Origin: COE1 sp949066965
GTDB lineage: Bacteria > Bacillota > Clostridia > Lachnospirales > Lachnospiraceae
NCBI GenBank assembly: GCA_949066965.1
Contig: CARTDA010000001.1
Coordinates: 62,001-126,000, forward strand
Direction: 5' to 3'
DNA: 64,000 nucleotides
Made by a program: the position numbers and the translations under genes. A model generated the notes under the pieces. That model was not told the DNA's origin, searched no databases, and saw only the letters and a list, made by a program, of their open reading frames with translations. Shown in pieces: positions 43,109 to 50,939 of this stretch (positions are counted from its first letter, which is position 1; every line of letters begins with the position of its first letter).

Positions 43109-46100
43109 ATGATGCATTTTTTGGATAAAAGAGTGAATGTGATCTGTGAGGAACTGAAACGATTAAAGGTGAAGCAGAAATTTGAAATCGACAACTGGAA
43201 ATACAAGGAGGGCAATTTTATCCGTCCGGAGGAAGCCGAGGCAGATGCTGCGGCGTGGGAGGACTTTGACTGCCAGCACATGCACTGGTATGGAAAAGAC
43301 CGCCATTACTGGTTCAAGACGGCATATCAGGTGCCGAAGGAGCTGGACGGAAAGCGCATGTGGCTGCATGTACGCACGCAGATTGACGAGTGGGATGACG
43401 CGAAAAATCCGCAGTTCTTACTGTTTGTGAATGGGGAGGTCATTCAGGGAATCGACATGAACCACCGCGATGTATTGTTGTCGGCAGCGGCGAAGGCAGG
43501 AGACGTGCTGGAGCTTGGCTTACAGGCATACACGGGAACACTGCACACAGAGTTTAACCTGATTGTCGAGATGCAGGAGATTGATGCGCTGATTGAGAAG
43601 CTCTACTATGATTTGTGGGTGCCGCTCGCGGCATTTACCAGGATGGAGGAGGACGACAAGAACCGCAAGGACATCACGGAAATCCTGAACAACACGGTTA
43701 ATTATCTTGATTTGCGCACACCGTATTCGGACGAATTTTACCGCACGCTGCAGCAGGCGTCCGACTATATCGACAAGGCGTTGTATGACGAGATGGCTGG
43801 ATACCAGGATGTCATCGCGACCTGCATCGGACACACGCACATTGACGTTGCATGGTGGTGGACGGTTGCACAGACAAGGGAAAAAACCGGACGCAGCTTT
43901 GCGACTGTGCTAAAGCTCATGGAGGAATATCCGAATTACAAGTTTATGTCGAGCCAGCCGCAGCTCTATGCTTTCTTAAAAGAGCGCTATCCGGAGCTGT
44001 ATGAAAAGGCAAAGGAGCGCATCAAGGAAGGGCGCTGGGAGCCAGAGGGGGGTATGTGGGTCGAGGCGGACTGCAACCTCACCTCCGGCGAGTCGCTTGT
44101 GCGCCAGTTCATGCACGGCAAACGCTTCTTCAAGGAGGAGTTTGGCGTGGATAACCGCATTCTGTGGCTGCCTGATGTGTTTGGCTACTCCGGGGCGCTG
44201 CCGCAGATTATGAAAAAGTGCGGAATTGACTATTTTATGACGACAAAGCTCGCGTGGAACCAGTTTAACAAAATTCCATACGACACAATGATATGGCGCG
44301 GCATCGACGGCTCGGAGGTGCTGACGCACTTAATCACGACACTCGGTGTCCATCAGCCAATCAAGGACTTTTTTACCACCTACAATGGCATGCTCCATCC
44401 CGACGCAATCATGGGCGGCTGGATGCGCTACCAGAACAAGGACATCAACAATGATATCTTAGTGTCTTACGGATATGGCGATGGCGGCGGCGGTCCGACA
44501 AGGGAAATGCTTGAGACATCCATTCGTATGGAAAAAGGCGTCAAGGGAATTCCCAAAGTGCGCCAGGCGTTTGCGCGCACCTTCTTTGACGAGCTAAAGG
44601 AGCGTGTCGGCAGCAATAAACGGCTTCCGGTCTGGGAAGGGGAACTGTACTTTGAGTACCACAGGGGAACACTGACCTCCATGGCAAGAAACAAGCGCGC
44701 AAACCGCAAGTCGGAGCTTGGGCTGATGGATTTGGAGCTGTTGTCTGTTCTGACAAAACAGGCGATGGGCTATCCGCAGGAGACGCTTGATGCCATGTGG
44801 AAGGTCGTGCTCCTGAACCAGTTCCACGATATTTTACCCGGCTCGTCCATCCATGAGGTCTATGAGGTGACAAAGGAGGAGTACGAGAATCTGGCTGGGC
44901 AGCTTGCAGAGCTGACCGCAGAGCGCAGCAGGGCGATAGCCGGAGCTGGTGATGCCGTCACCATTTTTAATACGACAGGACAGGTGCGCGACGATATCGT
45001 CAGACTCGGTGCGCTGGAAGGCAGTGCGCTTGTGGATGCGGACGGCACCCTGTATCCAATACAGAAAACAGGGGATGGAAGCGGAAACGTGGCATATGTG
45101 CATGGTATTCCGTCAAAGGGATATAAGTCCTTCAAGGTCAGCCAGACGGCTGTGACGGAAAAAACACCGTTTACGCTTGTCGGGGAATACCAGCTGGAAA
45201 CACCGTTCTATACCGTCAAGCTTGACCAGCAGGGCATGTTTACCAGCATTTATGACAAGGAGAATGACCGCGAGGTGATTCAGGAGGGACAGCGCGCCAA
45301 CCTGCTCCGGATGTATGAGGATAAGCCGATTTACTTCGATAACTGGGACATTGATATTTATTATACGGAAAAATACTGGGATGTGGACAGCGTGGAGCAT
45401 ATGGAGTGGACGGAAATCGGCGCCGTGCGTGCCGTGCTCGAAATCACGAGAAAGGCATCGCAGTCCACGATACAGCAGAACATTATCTTCTATGCGGACA
45501 GCCGCAGGATTGAGTTTGCAACCTATGTGGACTGGAAAGAGCACCAGACGCTGTTAAAGGTGCATTTCCCGGTGGCGGTGCACACGGACGAGGCGGCGTT
45601 TGACGTACAGTTTGGCAACCTGACCCGCAAGACACACCAGAACACGAGCTGGGATGTGGCGCGCTTTGAGAGCTGCGGACAGAAGTGGATGGATTTGTCG
45701 GAGGGACATTACGGCGTATCCCTGCTCAATGACTGCAAGTACGGACATTCCGTCAAGGATTCCAATATGGCGCTGACGCTGATTAAATCAGGAACCGAGC
45801 CGAATCCGACAACCGACCAGGAGGAGCATGTGTTTACCTATGCCATCTATCCGCATGCGGAGGGCTGGCGCGCGGCAGGCACGGTGGCAGAGGCATACAA
45901 GCTGAACCAGCCGCTGCTCGTGCAGACACAGACGGCGGAGCAGGAAGCATATTCCTATGCATCCGTGGCGCACGCAAACGTCATCATCGAGACCATTAAA
46001 AATGCCGAGGACGGTAAGGGAACGGTCATTCGTATGTATGAGTCGGAGAATGCCTACACCAGGACAAGGCTGACCGTCAATGCGGATTTTGAGAAGGCGT

Positions 46101-46207
46101 ATATCTGCAATCTGCTTGAGGAGACAGAACACGAGGCAGCGGTGGCAGGAAAAGAGATTGAAGTCGTGCTCAAACCATATGAAGTTGTGACCGTGAAGGT
46201 TGTGTAA
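43109..46207 (+). CDS. GH38 alpha-mannosidase
   Basis: A roughly 1032-residue cytoplasmic glycosidase of usual family length. Catalytic-domain motifs: IGHTHIDVAWWWTVAQTREK (zinc-binding His and Asp), WEPEGGMWVEADCNLTSGES, LWLPDVFGYSGALPQIMKKC with nucleophile Asp356, and LLNQFHDILPGSSIHEVYE (zinc His). The C-terminal half is the beta-sandwich region. It removes alpha-linked mannose from the non-reducing ends of imported N-glycans, exposing the Man-beta-GlcNAc core for the GH130 phosphorylase. The start is unsure: ATGs at 43097, 43109 and 43112 are in frame, and the AGAAAGG at 43089-43095 is too close to the first and far from the others. It follows a terminator and a dispersed repeat. Confidence 0.93.
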   Translation: MMHFLDKRVNVICEELKRLKVKQKFEIDNWKYKEGNFIRPEEAEADAAAWEDFDCQHMHWYGKDRHYWFKTAYQVPKELDGKRMWLHVRTQIDEWDDAKNPQFLLFVNGEVIQGIDMNHRDVLLSAAAKAGDVLELGLQAYTGTLHTEFNLIVEMQEIDALIEKLYYDLWVPLAAFTRMEEDDKNRKDITEILNNTVNYLDLRTPYSDEFYRTLQQASDYIDKALYDEMAGYQDVIATCIGHTHIDVAWWWTVAQTREKTGRSFATVLKLMEEYPNYKFMSSQPQLYAFLKERYPELYEKAKERIKEGRWEPEGGMWVEADCNLTSGESLVRQFMHGKRFFKEEFGVDNRILWLPDVFGYSGALPQIMKKCGIDYFMTTKLAWNQFNKIPYDTMIWRGIDGSEVLTHLITTLGVHQPIKDFFTTYNGMLHPDAIMGGWMRYQNKDINNDILVSYGYGDGGGGPTREMLETSIRMEKGVKGIPKVRQAFARTFFDELKERVGSNKRLPVWEGELYFEYHRGTLTSMARNKRANRKSELGLMDLELLSVLTKQAMGYPQETLDAMWKVVLLNQFHDILPGSSIHEVYEVTKEEYENLAGQLAELTAERSRAIAGAGDAVTIFNTTGQVRDDIVRLGALEGSALVDADGTLYPIQKTGDGSGNVAYVHGIPSKGYKSFKVSQTAVTEKTPFTLVGEYQLETPFYTVKLDQQGMFTSIYDKENDREVIQEGQRANLLRMYEDKPIYFDNWDIDIYYTEKYWDVDSVEHMEWTEIGAVRAVLEITRKASQSTIQQNIIFYADSRRIEFATYVDWKEHQTLLKVHFPVAVHTDEAAFDVQFGNLTRKTHQNTSWDVARFESCGQKWMDLSEGHYGVSLLNDCKYGHSVKDSNMALTLIKSGTEPNPTTDQEEHVFTYAIYPHAEGWRAAGTVAEAYKLNQPLLVQTQTAEQEAYSYASVAHANVIIETIKNAEDGKGTVIRMYESENAYTRTRLTVNADFEKAYICNLLEETEHEAAVAGKEIEVVLKPYEVVTVKVV

Positions 46208-46228
46208 AGGAAATACTGGAAATGTAGC

Positions 46229-46257
46229 ACTGGCGGCCGGCCTTTTTGACCGCCAGT
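46229..46257. repeat. Intergenic hairpin between GH38 and GH85 genes
   Basis: Perfect 8-nt arms ACTGGCGG/CCGCCAGT with a T-rich loop (46229-46236/46250-46257). The arm ACTGGCGG also occurs in hairpin 1 of the three-hairpin element at 36789, so it may be a remnant of that family or an mRNA-processing hairpin. It has no T-run after it, so it is not a standard terminator. Confidence 0.5.
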
Positions 46258-46301
46258 ATACATAGGGGGAAGGATGCATTATTGAAAAAGGAGACAGAAG
46301 T

Positions 46302-49178
46302 ATGATAAAAAGATATGGCAAAAAGATAATGGGCATTATTCTGGCAGCGTCCATGACGTTTAGCCTGGCATCGTGTGGCGGAAAGAACAATACAGATACC
46401 CAGCCTGCGGAGCAGGAAACCGTGCATACAGAAGCGAATACGGAAATCAGTGCAGACACATCCGCGGGGACAGAGACAGACACCCAGCAGCCTGCATCAA
46501 AATATACCGTAACTGGCGAAAATGACAACAAGGAACTGACCATGACCCGCCAGCCGGAGGCATCCTACTGGTTTCCGGCACAGCTTTTAGAGTGGAATGC
46601 CAATGAGGATGAGGATCTGATTTTTAATGTCAGCACTGTTCCGTTGGCAGAGCGTGCAGACCTTGCCCTTCTCGAGCCGGTGAACGCAACGCAGAACAAG
46701 GACACAAAGGTCATGGCAATCTCCATCATGAACGGCAGCACCAGCGGAAATGCGCCGCATGGACTGAACAAGGCGGAGGCAAACACCTTCACATACTGGC
46801 AGTATGTGGATACCCTCGTATACTGGGGCGGTTCGTCCGGAGAAGGACTAATCGTTGCACCAAGCCCGGATGTCGTGGACGCAGGGCACAAGATCGGCGT
46901 AAAGGTCATAGGAACCGTGTTTATGCCGCAGGCGGCACACGGCGGCAAAATCGAGTGGCTTGACGACCTTTTACAGAAGCGCGAGGACGGAAGCTATCCT
47001 GTTGTGGATAAACTGATTGAGGTGGCAGAAATTTACGGATTTGACGGATGGTTCATCAATCAGGAGACAGAGGATGCGCTGACAAAAGACCATGCCGACA
47101 GGATGCAGGAGTTTCTTGCTTATTTCAAACAGCAGGCGCCGGATCTGGAACTGATTTATTATGACTCGATGACAGCAGGCGGCGAGATGGACTGGCAGAA
47201 TGCACTTACTGAGAAGAATGCGGCATACATGAAGGACGTAGAGGGCAATTCAGTGGCAGACTCCATGTTCCTGAATTTCTGGTGGACGACAGACACCCTT
47301 GCGCCCGAGGAACTGCTGAAAAGCTCCGCGGAGCTTGCCGGGGAAAAGCAGATAGACCCCTATGATTTGTATGCGGGTGTCGATGTGCAGAGCAACGGTT
47401 ATGACACGCCGATTAAATGGAATCTGTTTGAAAAGCCCGATGGTGGGACGTACACATCATTAGGATTGTACTGCCCGAGCTGGACTTATTTTTCTACGGA
47501 TATGATACAGGAATTCTGGAAACGGGAGAATAAGCTGTGGGTCAACGCAAAGGGCGACCCATCTGCGGATGTCCCGGCAGAGGGTGACACGGACTGGAGA
47601 GGGGTTTCCACCTATGTTGTGGAGCGCACCGCACTGACGACGCTGCCGTTTGTGACGAATTTCTCCACAGGAAACGGATATGGTTTTTATAAAAAAGGCG
47701 AGTTAATCAGCATGCTTGACTGGAACAACCGCAGCATTTCCGACATGCTCCCGACATACCGTTACATCATCGAGGACGGCGAGGGGAACAAGCTGGCGGC
47801 AGACCTTGATGTCGGTGATGCTTACTATGGCGGAACCAGCCTGATTCTGCGCGGTTCCGTAAAGCAGGGCGTGCCTTCATCCATCAAGCTCTACAGTGCA
47901 GACCTGGCGGTTCCGGAAAATGTTACCTTCACCACGACCGCGCGCGCAAAGGGCGCCGAGGTTGCGTTGGATGCAGTACTGACACTCGACGATGGTTCCG
48001 AGCTGTTGCTTGAGGGCGACAAAAAGGTCCAGGACGCGTGGACGACCGTCACTTACCAGACAGCAGACCTTGCCGGAAAAACAATCAGGAATATTTCGTA
48101 CCGCCTGACGTCGGATACCGACACAGATACGTTGCAGTTTCGTTTTGGAAATGTTACAATGATTGAAGCAGATGCGGAGGAGACTGCTGTGGTGAGTGGC
48201 GTGGAGGTACTCGACACTGAGTTTGACGAGGATGGCCTGTATGCGGGTGTACGTCTGGCGTGGGAAAGTGATGCTGCGACGGATTACTATGAGATTTACC
48301 GCATCAATGAGGATAACACAAAGTCCCTGCTTGGCGTATCCGGCACGAATAGTTTTTATATTAATACACTGCCGCGCGCGGGTGAGGCGAGACAGACCAT
48401 GTTCGAGGTCATACCCGTGAATGCACTGCTGGCAGAAGGCACTGGAGCAACAGCTTCGATAGAATGGCCGGACAACAGCATACCAAAGGCAGCGTTTACA
48501 GCCGACATCACACTGGCGGCGCCAGGCGAGACCATCACCTTCCAGAGCCTGTGCTCACAGAATACGGAGAAGGTGACCTGGACACTTATGGGCGCGGATA
48601 AAGAGACGGCGGAGGGAGACAGCATATCCGTTACCTACGCGGAGGCAGGCGTATATCCTGTCACGGTAAAGGCGGAAAATGCGTCAGGCAGCAGCGAGTC
48701 ATCCAAGGAAGGCTACATTGTCATTACCGAAAAGGCGGCAGACGGACTTGTACTGCTCTCGCAGGGTGCCGGGACAGAGGCGGATACCTATGTCAACGAA
48801 AGTGAGGCGCCGCAGTTTGCAGTGGACGGCGACATATTGAAGAAATGGTGCGCGACAGGAAGTGCACCGCACGAAATTACGATTGACCTTGGCTCTGTCA
48901 GGGCGGTGAGTGCAGTTGATGTCTACCATGCAGAGGCAGGCGGTGAGAGTGCCGACATGAACACAAAATCCTACGCAATCTATACCAGCGAGGATGGCAC
49001 TGCTTTCGAGGAGATGCGCAGTGTGACCAGAAACACGGCAGGCACGACGCATGACGCGTTCACGCCCGTAAATGCACAGTTTGTGAAGCTTGTCATCAAC
49101 AAACCGACACAGGGAAGCGACAGCGCAGCACGTATCTACGAAGTTGAAGTATATGGCCTGGAGGACACACTCGAATAA
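46302..49178 (+). CDS. GH85 endo-beta-N-acetylglucosaminidase, surface lipoprotein
   Basis: A 958-residue protein. A lipoprotein signal peptide (lipobox LASC, Cys25) and a Thr/Glu-rich linker to about residue 65 are followed by the GH85 barrel: RQPEASYWFPAQLLEWNAN, LVYWGGSSGEGLIVAPSPD and FDGWFINQETE. In the last, Asn253 and Glu255 match the catalytic Asn/Glu pair of this family. Beyond about residue 520 come beta-sandwich, fibronectin/PKD-like modules, and a C-terminal F5/8-type (CBM32-like) domain with WCATGSAPHEITIDLGSV. It cuts the GlcNAc-beta-1,4-GlcNAc bond of N-linked glycans on glycoproteins outside the cell and feeds the ABC importer. AAGGAG precedes the ATG. Confidence 0.92.
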   Translation: MIKRYGKKIMGIILAASMTFSLASCGGKNNTDTQPAEQETVHTEANTEISADTSAGTETDTQQPASKYTVTGENDNKELTMTRQPEASYWFPAQLLEWNANEDEDLIFNVSTVPLAERADLALLEPVNATQNKDTKVMAISIMNGSTSGNAPHGLNKAEANTFTYWQYVDTLVYWGGSSGEGLIVAPSPDVVDAGHKIGVKVIGTVFMPQAAHGGKIEWLDDLLQKREDGSYPVVDKLIEVAEIYGFDGWFINQETEDALTKDHADRMQEFLAYFKQQAPDLELIYYDSMTAGGEMDWQNALTEKNAAYMKDVEGNSVADSMFLNFWWTTDTLAPEELLKSSAELAGEKQIDPYDLYAGVDVQSNGYDTPIKWNLFEKPDGGTYTSLGLYCPSWTYFSTDMIQEFWKRENKLWVNAKGDPSADVPAEGDTDWRGVSTYVVERTALTTLPFVTNFSTGNGYGFYKKGELISMLDWNNRSISDMLPTYRYIIEDGEGNKLAADLDVGDAYYGGTSLILRGSVKQGVPSSIKLYSADLAVPENVTFTTTARAKGAEVALDAVLTLDDGSELLLEGDKKVQDAWTTVTYQTADLAGKTIRNISYRLTSDTDTDTLQFRFGNVTMIEADAEETAVVSGVEVLDTEFDEDGLYAGVRLAWESDAATDYYEIYRINEDNTKSLLGVSGTNSFYINTLPRAGEARQTMFEVIPVNALLAEGTGATASIEWPDNSIPKAAFTADITLAAPGETITFQSLCSQNTEKVTWTLMGADKETAEGDSISVTYAEAGVYPVTVKAENASGSSESSKEGYIVITEKAADGLVLLSQGAGTEADTYVNESEAPQFAVDGDILKKWCATGSAPHEITIDLGSVRAVSAVDVYHAEAGGESADMNTKSYAIYTSEDGTAFEEMRSVTRNTAGTTHDAFTPVNAQFVKLVINKPTQGSDSAARIYEVEVYGLEDTLE

Positions 49179-49194
49179 AGTGTGAAAAATATTT
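49179..49194. repeat. Truncated copy of the TGTGAAAAAT repeat
   Basis: AGTGTGAAAAATATTT directly follows the TAA stop of the GH85 gene. The first 13 nt match the start of the repeats at 3052 and 43023, and like the copy at 3052 it abuts a stop codon. Too short for certainty. Confidence 0.4.
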
Positions 49195-49216
49195 CCAGGG
49201 CAGGGGGAGGATTATT

Positions 49217-50185
49217 ATGTCAGAGACAGGAAAACAGGTGGCGGTGGGGATTGACCTTGGCGGAACCGCAGTAAAAATTGGAATTGTGAACGCGTCCTAT
49301 GAAATACTGGCACAGACATCCATACCGACAAATGCCGGGCGTACGTATGAAGCGGTGATTGCGGACATGGGAAAAACTGCGGCATCACTGCTTGACGGGA
49401 ACGGCTTTTTAGTGGCGGACTGCGCAGGCGTCGGTGTCGGCAGTCCGGGAACCATTGACAGCCAGAATGGCGTCGTGCTCTATTCCAACAATATCCGCTG
49501 GGATAATGTCCCGCTTGCAAAGGAACTGCAAAAATATCTTCCAGTCCCTGTCTGTGTGCAGAATGACGCGAACTGCGCAGCGCTCGGTGAAGTGCTGTGC
49601 GGTGCGGCAAAGGGATTTCAGAATGCGGTCTTTCTGACGCTTGGAACCGGAGTCGGCGGCGGCATTGTTATCAACGGAAAAATTTTTGAGGGCGGGCATC
49701 CGGGCGGTGCAGAGCTCGGACACGTAAAGTGCGGTTCCGAACAGCGCAGATGCACATGCGGCAGACTGGACTGCCTTGAGACGTATGCCTCTGCGACGGC
49801 ATTGATTCACGATGCAAAGCAGATGGCGCAGCAGCATCCTGATTCGCTGCTCTGGGAGCTGTGCGACCATGACCTGGAAAAAATGAACGCGAAAATGCCG
49901 TTTGACGCGGCGAATGCCGGAGATATGTGCGGTAAAACACTGGTGGACAATTACATTCAGTATCTGGCGGACGGCATTACGGATCTTGCAAATATTTTCC
50001 GTCCGGATATCATCGTGCTCGGCGGCGGTGTATGCGCGCAGGGCGAGAAGCTGACGGAACCGCTCAATCAGTATCTGCGGGCGAACTGCTTTGGCAATAC
50101 CGTGGCGTATGTGCCCAGGGCAGTCGTCGCGCAGAATGGGAATCAGGCGGGAATCATAGGGGCTGCGGGGCTGGTGTGGCAGTGA
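49217..50185 (+). CDS. ROK-family sugar kinase
   Basis: A 322-residue cytoplasmic kinase with the ROK N-terminal phosphate motif VGIDLGGTAVKIGIVNASYE, the sugar-binding GGAELGHVKCG region (written HPGGAELGHVKCG in the protein) and the zinc-binding CTCGRLDCLETYASATALIH. The adenosine site is DIIVLGGGVCAQGEKLTEPL. ROK kinases phosphorylate glucose, mannose, fructose or GlcNAc/ManNAc. Here GlcNAc or mannose released by the GH85/GH38/GH130 pathway is the likely substrate. GGGGGAGG precedes the ATG, 38 bp after the GH85 gene, so the two are co-transcribed. Confidence 0.9.
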   Translation: MSETGKQVAVGIDLGGTAVKIGIVNASYEILAQTSIPTNAGRTYEAVIADMGKTAASLLDGNGFLVADCAGVGVGSPGTIDSQNGVVLYSNNIRWDNVPLAKELQKYLPVPVCVQNDANCAALGEVLCGAAKGFQNAVFLTLGTGVGGGIVINGKIFEGGHPGGAELGHVKCGSEQRRCTCGRLDCLETYASATALIHDAKQMAQQHPDSLLWELCDHDLEKMNAKMPFDAANAGDMCGKTLVDNYIQYLADGITDLANIFRPDIIVLGGGVCAQGEKLTEPLNQYLRANCFGNTVAYVPRAVVAQNGNQAGIIGAAGLVWQ

Positions 50186-50200
50186 GCAGAAAGGGAAGCG

Positions 50201-50239
50201 GTAACAGGAAGCCGAAGGCTGAACTGCTACAACTGTTAC
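50201..50239. repeat. Short relative of the GTAAC-family element
   Basis: GTAACAGGAAGCC-GAAGGCTGAAC (24 nt, 50201-50224) is identical to 17898-17921 inside the cloverleaf element. Together with CTGTTAC (50233-50239) it forms a GTAACAG/CTGTTAC hairpin. It looks like an internally deleted copy after the ROK gene. Confidence 0.6.
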
Positions 50240-50247
50240 GGTAAGTG

Positions 50248-50276
50248 TGTACAAACCCGATATTTTCATATATAAT
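50248..50276 (+). promoter_or_regulatory. Promoter of the small ORF and PH-domain gene
   Basis: -35 TGTACA (50248-50253), 17-nt spacer, perfect -10 TATAAT (50271-50276). Transcription would start near 50283, just before the very strong ribosome site at 50305-50315. Confidence 0.6.
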
Positions 50277-50321
50277 AGAATCAGTCTACAGAAGAAAATC
50301 TTGACAAGGAGGTGATTCTAT

Positions 50322-50489
50322 ATCGAGCTTGCCCGCCTGCTGCAGCTGCTCCAACAGCTTCTGCTGGCGGAGGAGGAGGAACAGGGGATTGATTTCTGCT
50401 CGCCCGAGGAGTTATCTTATGTGAAGGACAAGATTGAAAAAATCGCATTACAGCGCGAACAGGATGGGATTTCATTTGACTTGGGATAA
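50322..50489 (+). CDS. Small 55-residue protein with apparent non-AUG (ATC) start
   Basis: A reading frame of 55 codons begins 9 nt after an unusually complete Shine-Dalgarno sequence, AAGGAGGTGAT (50305-50315), but no ATG, GTG or TTG is in frame there; the codon at the right distance is ATC, and an in-frame TGA lies just upstream. The product starts IELARLLQLLQQLLLAEEEE and contains SYVKDKIEKIALQREQDGIS: a Leu/Gln-rich helix, an acidic cluster and a second amphipathic helix. Codon use matches neighbouring genes, and other frames here give implausible proteins. It may use a rare start codon, or a base may be wrong in the sequence. The function is unknown; co-transcription with the PH-domain gene is likely. 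Confidence 0.5.
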   Translation: MELARLLQLLQQLLLAEEEEQGIDFCSPEELSYVKDKIEKIALQREQDGISFDLG

Positions 50490-50519
50490 AATTACAAAAA
50501 AACGACAGGGGGATGAATT

Positions 50520-50900
50520 GTGGTATTGTGGAAGGCAAGGAAAAGGTTATGGTGTGGTCTGCCGTGGACATTTACGGTATACAGCTTTGATGAGGAGCGG
50601 CTGTATGTCGAGCGCGGATTTTTTAACCAGAGGCAGGATGAGGTGCGTCTCTACAGGGTGATGGACATTGCAATGACAAGGTCGCTGGTACAGCGTATCT
50701 TTGGCATGGGAACGATTCACCTGATGACTTCGGACAAGTCACTTGGCAATTTTGATTTGATTAACATAAAGAATACAATGCAAATCAAGGAGCAGCTGTC
50801 AGGGTTAATCGAGTCACAGCGCGATAACAAGAGAGTTTCCACGCGTGAATTTATCGGGACGGACGAGCGCGAGGACGAGGACGGAATGGATGACCAGTAA
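50520..50900 (+). CDS. Bacterial PH-domain (DUF304/YdbT-like) protein
   Basis: A 126-residue protein. Residues about 18-100 match the bacterial PH fold common in Firmicutes: VYSFDEERLYVERGFFNQRQ, EVRLYRVMDIAMTRSLVQRI, FGMGTIHLMTSDKSLGNFDL, then IKNTMQIKEQLSGLIE. The C-terminal tail is acidic. It starts at GTG 50520 after CAGGGGG; there is no membrane helix, so it is cytoplasmic or peripheral. Such single-domain proteins have no established biochemical role. It ends in a strong bidirectional terminator shared with the convergent pepF gene. Confidence 0.82.
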   Translation: MVLWKARKRLWCGLPWTFTVYSFDEERLYVERGFFNQRQDEVRLYRVMDIAMTRSLVQRIFGMGTIHLMTSDKSLGNFDLINIKNTMQIKEQLSGLIESQRDNKRVSTREFIGTDEREDEDGMDDQ

Positions 50901-50936
50901 AAAATCGAGCAGGTTTTTTAACCCTGCTCGATTTTT
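50899..50936. terminator. Bidirectional terminator between PH-domain gene and pepF
   Basis: Arms of 14 nt, AAAAATCGAGCAGG and CCTGCTCGATTTTT (50900-50913/50923-50936), with A-tract and T-tract on both sides, so it should work for both convergent genes. Confidence 0.92.
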
Positions 50937-50939
50937 ACG

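Noticed and set aside
50281..50571. 96-codon minus-strand ORF over the small gene region
   Set aside because: Low-complexity Pro/Ala run on the reverse of the Leu/Glu-rich frame; the plus strand has the promoter and the strong ribosome site.
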